Shown piece by piece: positions 24,452 through 33,172 of a stretch of 64,000 nucleotides of DNA; positions within the stretch are counted from its first letter, which is position 1, and the number at the start of each line of letters is the position of its first letter. The translations under genes were made by a program, and so were the position numbers. The notes below the pieces were generated by a model. That model saw only the letters and a program-made list of their open reading frames with translations. It was not told the origin of the DNA and did not search any database. The stretch is taken from assembly GCA_016710265.1 (NCBI GenBank), contig JADJJL010000001.1:744001-808000 (forward strand). The letters run 5' to 3'. The DNA comes from Saprospiraceae bacterium (GTDB taxonomy: Bacteria; Bacteroidota; Bacteroidia; Chitinophagales; Saprospiraceae).

Positions 24452-25529
24452 TTTAAGACAACAATATCTAATTTGGATACTTGTCCCCTCTATCCCAAAT
24501 ATGGATAGTGAAATTGGATACTATTATGATTTTGATCAAAGCCACGGTGAATATTCAAGATGCTTTGAAGAGATTGGATTCGAATGGAGATGGAAGTATA
24601 TAACACAAGGATCTTATTTAGATCAATTAAAATTTATAAAATCTGAATCTTTACCAAAAGAACCCTTAGTTATTAACTTATGCGATGGAGATGAGGTCAA
24701 TGGAGCGCCAGGCATTGAAGTCATCAAAGAACTTAAAAATTTAGACTTGATTTTTACGGGAGCGGAAGAGTATTTTTATGAAATTACGACTTCTAAAATT
24801 CCCATGAAAAAAATATTTGATAAGTTAGGAATTAAAACTCCTAAATGGGATGTCGTATCTACTTCCGGTGATAATTTATCCGATATTTTTAAAAAACTAA
24901 CTAGCCCATTGATTTTGAAGCCCGCAGTCTCCGGGGGTAGTATGGGACTTGGTATTAAAAATGTAGTGTCAAACGAAGAAGAAGCTAAGCTAGTACTCGA
25001 ACAATTACAAAGTGGTTATAAAGGCTGGAAATTGGATATCGATGGATTCATTTTAGAAGAATTTATTCCTGGTAAGGAATTCACCACTTTATTGACAGGC
25101 TCATACCATAATCCTGATTTTATTAAAACCTATACTCCTGTCGAAAGAGTCTTTAATCAAAAAATTCCAGTCACCGAGAGAATCTTATCTTATGATCGAC
25201 TTTGGGAAACCTATGAAGAAGAGGATGAGCTTGAACATGGTGAATTCCTTTTTAATTATTTTCCATGTGATCCAAATTTGTCAGAAAAAATAAATCAGCT
25301 AAGTCTGGAAGTCTTTCACAGTTTAAAAGGTACCGGATATACAAGAATAGACATTCGGCAGCATGAAAAAAATGGTCAATTTTATGTTTTAGAAGCGAAT
25401 GCCCAATGTGGATTAAGTGAAGATGAAAATTATACCAGCATTGGAGCAATATTGCGGATCAGTGGAATTTCATTTTCCGAATTAATCACAGAAATTATTT
25501 TGGATGCCCTTAGAAAAAAAATATCATGA
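24432..25529 (+). CDS. ATP-grasp ligase, D-alanine-D-alanine ligase-like
   Basis: 365-residue ATP-grasp enzyme. The N-terminal domain begins at 'IWILVPSIPNMDSEIGYYYDF', so I keep the GTG start that overlaps the previous gene (ATG at 24501 would cut into that strand). The ATP-grasp core shows 'SPLILKPAVSGGSMGLGIKNV', 'FILEEFIPGKEFTTLL' and the metal site 'FYVLEANAQCGLSEDE'; the usual P-G of D-Ala ligases is C-G-L here. The family joins a carboxylate to an amine through an acyl phosphate. Because the cassette has two such enzymes and two SET domains, a dedicated dipeptide or peptide-like product is more likely than cell-wall D-Ala-D-Ala. Its stop overlaps the next start (25526). Confidence 0.85.
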   Translation: MNPQISNLRQQYLIWILVPSIPNMDSEIGYYYDFDQSHGEYSRCFEEIGFEWRWKYITQGSYLDQLKFIKSESLPKEPLVINLCDGDEVNGAPGIEVIKELKNLDLIFTGAEEYFYEITTSKIPMKKIFDKLGIKTPKWDVVSTSGDNLSDIFKKLTSPLILKPAVSGGSMGLGIKNVVSNEEEAKLVLEQLQSGYKGWKLDIDGFILEEFIPGKEFTTLLTGSYHNPDFIKTYTPVERVFNQKIPVTERILSYDRLWETYEEEDELEHGEFLFNYFPCDPNLSEKINQLSLEVFHSLKGTGYTRIDIRQHEKNGQFYVLEANAQCGLSEDENYTSIGAILRISGISFSELITEIILDALRKKIS

Positions 25530-26962
25530 AGATTTGTGTACTTCAAGCGGATTATGGAAATTCAACATTGGACTATCGGCTATATGATCCTCCTAGGAAT
25601 CTGTCACATTGGTGGCCTGAAGCAAGTTTTCATCACGAATTTCTTCACAAACTTACAGTTTATAAACAGTTAAGAGATCTGTCAAAACAAAATTTTGATA
25701 TTTACATTAACTTATGCGAAGGATATTTAGAATGGGATATTCCATCAATTGATGTGATTTATGCTCTAGACCATCTCAACCTACCTTATACAGGACCAAC
25801 CATTGAATTGTACGATCCACCCAAGGATCTGATGAAGTATATAGCTTATTGCGAAGGAATCTCAACACCTGAATATGCCATCATTGAATCTGACATTGAC
25901 CTTAAAAAGCTAACACAGGCTTTAAATTACCCTTTGTTTATTAAGCCATTGAAATCTGGAGACAGTCTTGGGATTGATCAATCATCTAAACTTGAGAATT
26001 ATAAACAATTGAGTGATAAGGTCCAGGAATTATTACCATTCTATCCTAAATTATTGGTGGAAGAATATATTGGCGGTCGCGAATTTACAGTTTTGGTGGT
26101 GGCCACTCCAACAAAACCAGAAAAATGCATCAGCCTTCTCCCTGTAGAATATAAATTTCCGGAAGGTTTTTCATATAAAACCTATTCTCTCAAAACATCT
26201 GAACTACATCCTGATGCAAACCTTGCATGCAATGATCCTTACTTAGAAGTAAAATTAAAAAAAGCTGCATCCAAAATTTTTGAAGCATTTAGCGGTGTCG
26301 GTTATGGTAGAATGGACTTCAGGGTCAATGATAAAAACGAAATATATTTTTTAGAAGTCAATTTTACTTGTTCTGTATTTTATCCGGAAGGATTTGAAGG
26401 GTCCGCTGATCATATTTTAAGAATTGATGGATTAGGACAAAGTAATTTTTTAAAAGCCATTGTCCAGGAAGGCATGCTAAGATATCAGGCTAAAAAGAAA
26501 AGATATGAAATGCGTGGCAATGCCATTGCAGGATTTGGTATTTATGCATTGGAGAATTTTAAAAAAGGTGATATCATTTTCCAAGGCGAGGAGAGAGCAC
26601 AAAGGATTGTGACTAAAAGATATGTCGACGATCACTGGGATGAACAAGAAAAAATATTCTTCCGCCAATATGCTTATCCTTTAAGCAATGAGGTGTATTG
26701 TCTCTGGGATAAAAACCCCACGGAGTGGGCCCCACAAAATCATAGCTGTGAACCCAATACATTTTATATCGGACTTAATGTGGTTGCTTCCAAAAATATT
26801 ATAAAAGGAGAGGAACTCACATTAGATTATTCAGAATTTTTGGATGAGCATGCTGAATCTTTTGAATGTATGTGTGGTTCAAAAAATTGTAAGAGATGGA
26901 TTCAAGGTAAGTCTGGAAACAATGTTAGTGTGAGAGAGGAAATAATGAGCGAAAGAAAATAA
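25526..26962 (+). CDS. ATP-grasp ligase fused to a C-terminal SET methyltransferase domain
   Basis: 478-residue fusion. Residues 1 to about 320 form a second D-Ala-D-Ala-ligase-like ATP-grasp unit: 'MKICVLQADYGNSTLDYRLYDPPR', 'YPLFIKPLKSGDSLGIDQSS', 'LLVEEYIGGREFTVLVV' and the metal motif 'IYFLEVNFTCSVFYPE'. From about 325 a complete SET domain follows: 'YEMRGNAIAGFGIYALENFKKGD', the cofactor knot 'PQNHSCEPN' (405-411), 'GEELTLDYSEF', and post-SET cysteines 'CMCGSKNCKRW'. Both halves keep core motifs, so a bifunctional enzyme that ligates and methylates the same or linked substrates is plausible. The start overlaps the preceding ATP-grasp gene by 4 bp (ATGA), which shows one operon of three genes. 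Confidence 0.87.
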   Translation: MKICVLQADYGNSTLDYRLYDPPRNLSHWWPEASFHHEFLHKLTVYKQLRDLSKQNFDIYINLCEGYLEWDIPSIDVIYALDHLNLPYTGPTIELYDPPKDLMKYIAYCEGISTPEYAIIESDIDLKKLTQALNYPLFIKPLKSGDSLGIDQSSKLENYKQLSDKVQELLPFYPKLLVEEYIGGREFTVLVVATPTKPEKCISLLPVEYKFPEGFSYKTYSLKTSELHPDANLACNDPYLEVKLKKAASKIFEAFSGVGYGRMDFRVNDKNEIYFLEVNFTCSVFYPEGFEGSADHILRIDGLGQSNFLKAIVQEGMLRYQAKKKRYEMRGNAIAGFGIYALENFKKGDIIFQGEERAQRIVTKRYVDDHWDEQEKIFFRQYAYPLSNEVYCLWDKNPTEWAPQNHSCEPNTFYIGLNVVASKNIIKGEELTLDYSEFLDEHAESFECMCGSKNCKRWIQGKSGNNVSVREEIMSERK

Positions 26963-27108
26963 TTATATTATTTTTTAAAAATCATATTATCCCTTGTGGA
27001 AATTTGGCTTTATCAACTCGTTCAAAGAAATCCATTAAAGAATAGTATAATGTCAATAAAAAAATGAGCAGCTCACCATTTAAGGACAGTGAGCCTCTCA
27101 ATGCCTAT

Positions 27109-27420
27109 TTATGAACACCTTCTGTGTTGATTTCTTAAATACGATCTTTCTCTTTGGGCAGCCCTTTTCTCCATTTTTCTGATCCGATGTGCTTCCTTTC
27201 TAGTGATTCGACCATCACCCGCTGCAATTTTTTTGTGAAGCTTAATATTTCTATGTTCACTCTTGATGGCGTGCATTTCAGGTCTGGTCAATCTTCCATG
27301 ATCCCTTTTGTGAAGTTTGCCATGTCTTGCATACTGTTCGTGTTCTCTTCTCGATTGTGCTTCTGTAGAAGATGTGATGCAAAAAATGGCCATCACTGCA
27401 AATAAAATTATTTTTTTCAT
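27109..27420 (-). CDS. Small basic periplasmic protein with EF-hand-like repeats
   Basis: 103 residues from the start at 27420 (MKKIILFAVMAIFCITSSTEAQ signal peptide); an upstream in-frame ATG only adds a leader. The mature part is very rich in Arg, His and Lys. It has two degenerate EF-hand-like segments, 'HKRDHGRLTRPEMHAIKSE' and 'IAAGDGRITRKEAHRIRKM', followed by 'RSYLRNQHRR'. I recognise this small family from other Bacteroidota, but its function is unknown. It is convergent with the ATP-grasp-SET gene; a weak GCTCAC/GTGAGC stem (about 27070-27095) lies between them. Confidence 0.7.
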   Translation of the reverse strand: MKKIILFAVMAIFCITSSTEAQSRREHEQYARHGKLHKRDHGRLTRPEMHAIKSEHRNIKLHKKIAAGDGRITRKEAHRIRKMEKRAAQRERSYLRNQHRRCS

Positions 27421-27554
27421 ACTGATAAATTTAAGGGTTGGACACAAAGTTTATTCAATTGATTAATAAGTCCAACAGCTTTAATTAAATTTTAACTAGA
27501 TTCGAAATTTGCTCAAAAACATATAAAATTATTATTTAATATGTTTAAATCTAT

Positions 27555-27562
27555 TAACTTTG
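27555..27562 (+). promoter_or_regulatory. Bacteroidota -7 promoter box for parC
   Basis: TAACTTTG fits TAnnTTTG, 19 bp before the ATG at 27582. Confidence 0.55.
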
Positions 27563-27581
27563 CGGGCTAATCCTGTTTTTC

Positions 27582-30170
27582 ATGGATAAGAATCTATTAT
27601 TTGACTCTAATGATGCTGATGACCAAGGACATATTGTCACATTGGACGGAATGTATCAGAACTACTTCCTAGACTACGCCTCCTATGTAATCTTGGAGAG
27701 GGCGGTTCCTGCTATAGAAGACGGATTAAAGCCAGTGCAAAGAAGAATTTTGCACAGTATGTATGAAAAGGAGGACGGAAGATTTCATAAAGTAGCAAAC
27801 TTGATTGGGCATACCATGCAATACCACCCTCACGGGGATGCTGCCATCGGTGATGCTTTGGTAAATCTTGGACAAAAGAATCTCATGATCGAAACCCAAG
27901 GTAACTGGGGTGATTCGAGAACAGGAGATTCTGCTGCAGCTGCGAGGTATATTGAAGCAAGGCTTTCTAAATTTGCATTAGAGGTCGCTTTCAATCCTCA
28001 AACTACAGAATGGCAATTATCTTATGATGGACGAAATAAAGAACCGGAGACCTTGCCCATGAAATTTCCATTACTTCTTGCACAAGGAGTAGAGGGAATT
28101 GCAGTAGGACTTGCTACCAAAATCCTACCACATAATTTTAATGAACTCATCAAAGCCTCCATACAATTACTCAAAGGTACCAAAGTAAAAATCTATCCGG
28201 ATTTTGAAACTGGTGGCTCAATTGATGTTGCAGAATACAATCAAGGTCATAGAGGGGGAAGGGTTAAAATCAGGGCGAAAATTGATGTCGAGGATAAAAA
28301 AAATCTGGTCATCAGAGAATTGCCATTTTCAGTGACAACCACTTCTTTAATTGAATCCATCGTCAAAGCATCTGAAAAAGGTAAGATAAAAATAAAACAA
28401 GTTTCTGACAATACCGCTAAAGATGTAGAAATAAGGATTGAACTACAACCTGGTACTTCACCTGAAGTTACGATTGATGCGCTTTTTGCATTTACTCAAT
28501 GCGAAGTTTCTATTTCTCCTAATGCCTGCGTCATTGTTGAAAATAAACCGATGTTTTTAACGGTGCAGGAAATTTTAAGGATTTCTACTGAAAACACAAG
28601 GACTCTTTTAGACCGAGAACTTAAAATTAAAAAATCAGAATTACTTGAAAAGTGGCATTTAACAAGTCTAGAAAAAATATTCATAGAAAACAGAATTTAT
28701 CGGGACATTGAAGAATGTAAAAGTTGGGAAGAAGTACTTGAGGTCATTGATGCAGGATTAAAAAAATATGTCAGTACTCCGTCTGTAAAAACAATCGCAA
28801 CAGATAAAAGAATTCGACTTAATCGGGAAATAACCACCGATGATATAAGCCATCTAACAGATATTAGAATTAAGAGAATTTCTAAATACAATAAGTTTCA
28901 CACGGATGAACAATTAAGCGCTTTAGAAAAAGAACTTGATACGGTTAATCATCACATTAATCATCTTACCGATTACACCATTGCATATTTTGAAAATTTA
29001 CTTACAAAGTATGGTAAAGGCAGAGATAGACTCACCCGAATTACAGAATTTGAAACTATCCAAGCCGCACAGGTCGTTGCAAACAATTCCAAACTTTATG
29101 TGAATCGAACTGAAGGATTTATTGGATATGGTTTGAAAAAAGATGAATTTGTAAAAGACTGTTCGGATATCGATGATATCATTGTTTTCAGAACAGATGC
29201 AAAATTTGTTGTTAGTAAAATTGCCGAAAAAACCTTTGTTGGAAAAGACATCATCCATGTGGATGTTTGGAAAAAAGCAGATGAACGAACTACGTATAAT
29301 CTTATCTACATTGATGGAGAAACAGGAAGGGCGATGGCCAAAAGATTTAATGTCACATCCATTACACGAGACAAAGAATATGAATTGTCCAAAGGTCATC
29401 CAAAGTCAAAAGTCCTTTATTTTTCTGTGAACCCGGAAGGAGAAGCTGAGATTGTCAGCATACAGTTGACCGCTGGATGTTCTGCAAAAATTAAAAATTT
29501 TGACTTTGATTTTACCACACTCGAAATAAAAGGAAGAAGTTCTCTGGGAAATATCGTTACCAAGTATCCTGTAAGAAAAGTGAGTCTTAAAGAGAAAGGG
29601 AAATCAACGATAGGGGCTCAACAAGTGTGGTATGACGATAGCACGGGAAGATTGAATGCCGAAGGAAGAGGAAAATTTATAGGTGGTCTCAATAGAGGTG
29701 ATATCCTACTGTGCATTTATAAAAATGGAACATATGAATTGACAGAATACGACCTACATCTTCGGTTTTCTTATGAAGATCTAATTTCCATTGAAAAATA
29801 TGATGAAGATGTGATTATTTCTGCCATCTATTTTGAAGGTGAGAAAAGATGGTCCATGGCCAAGCGATTCAAAATTGAAACCAGCAGTACCAACCAAAGA
29901 TTTCAATTTATTTCTGATCACAAAGACTCAAAATTGTATTTTGCTAGTACCAAACCTGATGCTGAAGTTATTTTTAGTTACAAAAGGAAGAATGAAAAAA
30001 TCGAAGAAATATTAACGATCCCTGAATTTGTAGATGTCAAAGGTTGGAAAGCACTTGGAAATAAAATAGAAGATCTTCAACTTCTTAAAGTTCAGGAACA
30101 TCTAAACCAAAAACCTTCTCAAAGTAAAAAATCCCTAAAACCAGGAGATATCATTGACTTTGATCTTTAA
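27582..30170 (+). CDS. parC: DNA topoisomerase IV subunit A
   Basis: 862-residue type IIA topoisomerase breakage-reunion subunit that decatenates daughter chromosomes with ParE. Seen: 'YASYVILERAVPAIEDGLKPVQRRILHSM', the quinolone region 'YHPHGDAAIGDALV', and the catalytic Tyr123 in 'AAAARYIEARLSK'. The C-terminal half forms the pinwheel domain with 'GLKKDEFV'-like repeats; I see no GyrA box (QRRGGKG type), which favours ParC over GyrA. The residue after HPHGD, equivalent to the Ser of Escherichia coli ParC position 80, is Ala, while the acidic residue four positions on is retained. parE is not adjacent here. It runs straight into murA (14 bp). Confidence 0.92.
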   Translation: MDKNLLFDSNDADDQGHIVTLDGMYQNYFLDYASYVILERAVPAIEDGLKPVQRRILHSMYEKEDGRFHKVANLIGHTMQYHPHGDAAIGDALVNLGQKNLMIETQGNWGDSRTGDSAAAARYIEARLSKFALEVAFNPQTTEWQLSYDGRNKEPETLPMKFPLLLAQGVEGIAVGLATKILPHNFNELIKASIQLLKGTKVKIYPDFETGGSIDVAEYNQGHRGGRVKIRAKIDVEDKKNLVIRELPFSVTTTSLIESIVKASEKGKIKIKQVSDNTAKDVEIRIELQPGTSPEVTIDALFAFTQCEVSISPNACVIVENKPMFLTVQEILRISTENTRTLLDRELKIKKSELLEKWHLTSLEKIFIENRIYRDIEECKSWEEVLEVIDAGLKKYVSTPSVKTIATDKRIRLNREITTDDISHLTDIRIKRISKYNKFHTDEQLSALEKELDTVNHHINHLTDYTIAYFENLLTKYGKGRDRLTRITEFETIQAAQVVANNSKLYVNRTEGFIGYGLKKDEFVKDCSDIDDIIVFRTDAKFVVSKIAEKTFVGKDIIHVDVWKKADERTTYNLIYIDGETGRAMAKRFNVTSITRDKEYELSKGHPKSKVLYFSVNPEGEAEIVSIQLTAGCSAKIKNFDFDFTTLEIKGRSSLGNIVTKYPVRKVSLKEKGKSTIGAQQVWYDDSTGRLNAEGRGKFIGGLNRGDILLCIYKNGTYELTEYDLHLRFSYEDLISIEKYDEDVIISAIYFEGEKRWSMAKRFKIETSSTNQRFQFISDHKDSKLYFASTKPDAEVIFSYKRKNEKIEEILTIPEFVDVKGWKALGNKIEDLQLLKVQEHLNQKPSQSKKSLKPGDIIDFDL

Positions 30171-30184
30171 TCTAAATTTATAAA

Positions 30185-31498
30185 ATGAATACCGGTGATA
30201 GTTTTATAGTACAAGGTGGACATACCTTAAGTGGTCATCTTGACCCACAAGGTGCTAAAAATGAAGCATTGCAAATATTATGTGCTTGCTTATTAACTTC
30301 CGAAGAAATTACCTTGGAAAATGTACCTGACATTTTAGACATCAGGCATTTGATCGATTTGATTGCAGGTTTGGGTGTTAAGGTTAAAAAATTAAATCCC
30401 AACTCCTATGTATTCAAAGCAGATCATGTAGATTTGGATTATTTCGGAACCGCTGAATTTCAAAGCAAGGCCAAAAAAATTAGAGGGTCGGTTATGCTAC
30501 TCGCGCCATTGCTTGCAAGATTTAAAAAAGCAGTGCTTCCAAAACCCGGAGGTGATAAAATTGGTAGAAGAAGATTAGATACGCATTTCCTGGGCTTACA
30601 AAAATTAGGAGCTGAATTCCATTTTGATGAAAATGAAAATCAGTTTCTCATCAAAGCTGATGCGCTTAAAGGATGTTATATATTAATGGATGAAATATCT
30701 GTCACCGGCACTGCAAACATTGTAATGGCCGCTGTTATGGCCGAAGGTACTACCACAATTTACAATGCTGCATGTGAACCGTACATTCAGCAATTGTGCA
30801 AAATGTTGAACAGGATGGGAGCCAAAATTGAAGGCATTGGTTCCAATCTATTAACCATTACAGGTGTAGAAAAACTAGGAGGCACGCAACATCAATTGTT
30901 GCCCGACATGATTGAAATCGGTAGCTTTATTAGTTTGGCTGCCATGACAAAATCAGATATTACCATCAGGAATGCTGCTGTTTCTGAATTGGGAATTATA
31001 CCATTCATTTTCGAAAGAATGGGAGTTCAACTTAAAATTGAAAATGACCACATTCATATTCCTGCACAAGAGGAATATGAAATACAGAGTTTTATGGATG
31101 GCTCCATTATGACCATATACGACTCGCCTTGGCCTGGTTTTACACCAGATCTTATGTCTGTGATTTTGGTGATGGCCATACAGGCCAAAGGCAATGTTTT
31201 GATTCATCAAAAAATGTTTGAATCAAGGTTGTTTTTTGTGGACAAACTCATTGACATGGGAGCTCAAATAATATTGTGTGATCCACACAGAGCCGCAGTC
31301 AATGGTTTAAATAGAAAATTTCCACTAAAAGGAATTGAAATGACTTCGCCAGATATTAGAGCTGGTGTGGCATTATTAATCGCTGCATTATCAGCCCAAG
31401 GTAAGAGTACAATTCATTCTGTGCATCAAATAGACAGAGGTTACGAACGCATTGATGAGAGGCTCAATGCCATCGGAGCCCAGATTGAAAGAAAATAA
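30185..31498 (+). CDS. murA: UDP-N-acetylglucosamine 1-carboxyvinyltransferase
   Basis: 437-residue first committed enzyme of peptidoglycan synthesis; it transfers enolpyruvate from phosphoenolpyruvate to UDP-GlcNAc in the cytoplasm. Seen: 'LDPQGAKNEALQI' at the N-terminus, 'ISVTGTANIVMAAVMAEG' and 'CEPYIQQLCKMLNRMGAKI' of the EPSP-synthase-like fold. In the active-site loop the usual Cys115 (E. coli) is Asp124, 'PKPGGDKIGRRRLDTH', the exchange that makes MurA insensitive to fosfomycin in mycobacteria and chlamydiae. The stop codon is 6 bp from the stop of the convergent gene, and TAATCTAGATTA (31496-31507) is a palindrome that contains both stops. Confidence 0.95.
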   Translation: MNTGDSFIVQGGHTLSGHLDPQGAKNEALQILCACLLTSEEITLENVPDILDIRHLIDLIAGLGVKVKKLNPNSYVFKADHVDLDYFGTAEFQSKAKKIRGSVMLLAPLLARFKKAVLPKPGGDKIGRRRLDTHFLGLQKLGAEFHFDENENQFLIKADALKGCYILMDEISVTGTANIVMAAVMAEGTTTIYNAACEPYIQQLCKMLNRMGAKIEGIGSNLLTITGVEKLGGTQHQLLPDMIEIGSFISLAAMTKSDITIRNAAVSELGIIPFIFERMGVQLKIENDHIHIPAQEEYEIQSFMDGSIMTIYDSPWPGFTPDLMSVILVMAIQAKGNVLIHQKMFESRLFFVDKLIDMGAQIILCDPHRAAVNGLNRKFPLKGIEMTSPDIRAGVALLIAALSAQGKSTIHSVHQIDRGYERIDERLNAIGAQIERK

Positions 31499-31504
31499 TC
31501 TAGA

Positions 31505-33172
31505 TTAAAAAAACCAATTTCTACTTTCCCTTTCCAAATTCATTCTGATACCTAATTGAGCCCATACTGAAGAGCTTGATTGTTGACCAAATTTATTTCT
31601 CCAGAATACATCTAAATCAATCCAACATTTGCTCCAAATTTTTCGCGAAAGATATAGTGAGGAAAATAAGATCTGATCTTTTATGCCTTGGGTTGTAAAA
31701 TTTCCTGTGTCCATAATTCTAGAACTGTTGTTCTTTAAAATATTTCCTCCAAAATTAAAATCATCTGAATCCAATCCTTTAACAGCATACATAGAAGCCC
31801 ACTCAAAGGACCATAGATCATTGGGTTGGTACGACATATTTAGTAATAACTCTCTGAAATTTGAACCCAATGGATGCGCCATTGTTTGATTTTGGTGTGT
31901 ATAATTTGAAAGGCTGTCTGAATAAGAATATGTATATGGCCTAACTATATTGAATTCTGCCTGAAAATCTAAATACCTCACACCAAATAAATCTATACTC
32001 TTCACTCCAAATTGAAATGCATATTTATTTCCCCACCAAGTTCCGGATTCAGAAAATAATTTTCCTACCACCAATTCATCCAATAAAAATTGGCTGTAGA
32101 CTTTTGACTTTTTTCCAATTAAATAAGAAGTCTTTAAGCCCAACAATGCATTGTCAGGACTCCCTAAAGCTTGTTCGACAAAACGATAAAAAATAAATGG
32201 GTTTAAATAATTTAATTCAAAACCATTGCCGCGATTAAAAATAACAGATTCAAAAACTCCTATACTCCATTTATTCGTTAAATTCAAACTTAAATAATGA
32301 CTGGCCATATACTTTTTTTGTAAAAGCCGGTCCACACCATTTTTATATCTTGACTCGGCTGAAAGTTCATAGAAAAGGCTTTGATAGTTTAATTTCCCAA
32401 CCGATAAATTCATTTGTAAATACATTCTAGGAGCTGCAAAATCAGAAAGAAAAAGACTTCGTATTCCTTCTCCTATTTTATGATTTCCATGACCAAAGCT
32501 TAAAGACAAATACTTATTGGCCTCATACCTAATAGCACCTTGAGCTACTAAAAAATCATAACCTTTGAGATTATTATAAAAACCTGGATGATAATCCTTT
32601 AAAAAGGAAGATCCGGGAAAGGTCTTGTACAATAGAACATACTCTTCCATATAGGCCGCAGGAACAAACTGGCTTTCCACGACTTGAGAATATATTTGAA
32701 ATTTCTTGCCTATGCCTGCTTGTAATCTAATGCCCCTTCTATTCACAAATGGAATCCGATTAATTTGTTCGTTAGAAAATCCCATTTTCATTTCCAATAA
32801 GGGGTCAATGGTTAAAAAGTGATCGTCTCCAAAAATTGAAAACAAATGTTTATGCTTAAGAAAAGAATTTAAAAAAGTATTAGATGAATTAGTTCTCTCA
32901 ATAGTATACCAATAAAAATTGTATTCAGGATAATTAGAGAAAATGAAATTTAATTTAGATAAGTGCGACAAAGAATCTTTAATTATCAAGTCAGATTTCA
33001 TTAAACCAATAGCATGGTCACTAAAATCACGATGTGCCTGATTTAAGCGACCTGATTCTATTTCCAATCGATCAAGGTATTTTATTTCATGATCCAATCT
33101 AAAATGAAAACCAGCCTGCGAAAATATTGAGGTGAACCCCAATGTTAATAATAATATGAAGAATTGTTTCAC
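31505..33172 (-). CDS. RemB-like / Wzi-like outer-membrane beta-barrel protein
   Basis: 555-residue exported protein: signal peptide (about 1-18, ending IFSQ), then a long series of amphipathic beta strands with aromatic ends, as in outer-membrane barrels. The order and spacing of strands, 'RIPFVNRRGIRLQAGIGKKFQIYSQVVESQFVP', 'LNPFIFYRFVEQALGSPDNALLG', resemble the gliding-associated RemB and capsule-assembly Wzi families of Bacteroidota. In those families a barrel binds surface polysaccharide or supports gliding; neither role is shown here. The gene is the last of an operon with lpxK and the PorT-like barrel (adjacent by 0 bp to lpxK), consistent with an outer-membrane assembly group. Confidence 0.68.
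   Translation of the reverse strand: MKQFFILLLTLGFTSIFSQAGFHFRLDHEIKYLDRLEIESGRLNQAHRDFSDHAIGLMKSDLIIKDSLSHLSKLNFIFSNYPEYNFYWYTIERTNSSNTFLNSFLKHKHLFSIFGDDHFLTIDPLLEMKMGFSNEQINRIPFVNRRGIRLQAGIGKKFQIYSQVVESQFVPAAYMEEYVLLYKTFPGSSFLKDYHPGFYNNLKGYDFLVAQGAIRYEANKYLSLSFGHGNHKIGEGIRSLFLSDFAAPRMYLQMNLSVGKLNYQSLFYELSAESRYKNGVDRLLQKKYMASHYLSLNLTNKWSIGVFESVIFNRGNGFELNYLNPFIFYRFVEQALGSPDNALLGLKTSYLIGKKSKVYSQFLLDELVVGKLFSESGTWWGNKYAFQFGVKSIDLFGVRYLDFQAEFNIVRPYTYSYSDSLSNYTHQNQTMAHPLGSNFRELLLNMSYQPNDLWSFEWASMYAVKGLDSDDFNFGGNILKNNSSRIMDTGNFTTQGIKDQILFSSLYLSRKIWSKCWIDLDVFWRNKFGQQSSSSVWAQLGIRMNLERESRNWFF

Noticed and set aside
24432..25529. Housekeeping D-alanine-D-alanine ligase
   Set aside because: Two such enzymes lie side by side with SET proteins, far from mur genes, and the usual end of the metal motif differs, so I do not name it ddl.
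27582..30170. DNA gyrase subunit A
   Set aside because: No GyrA box is visible in the C-terminal domain, so topoisomerase IV subunit A is preferred.
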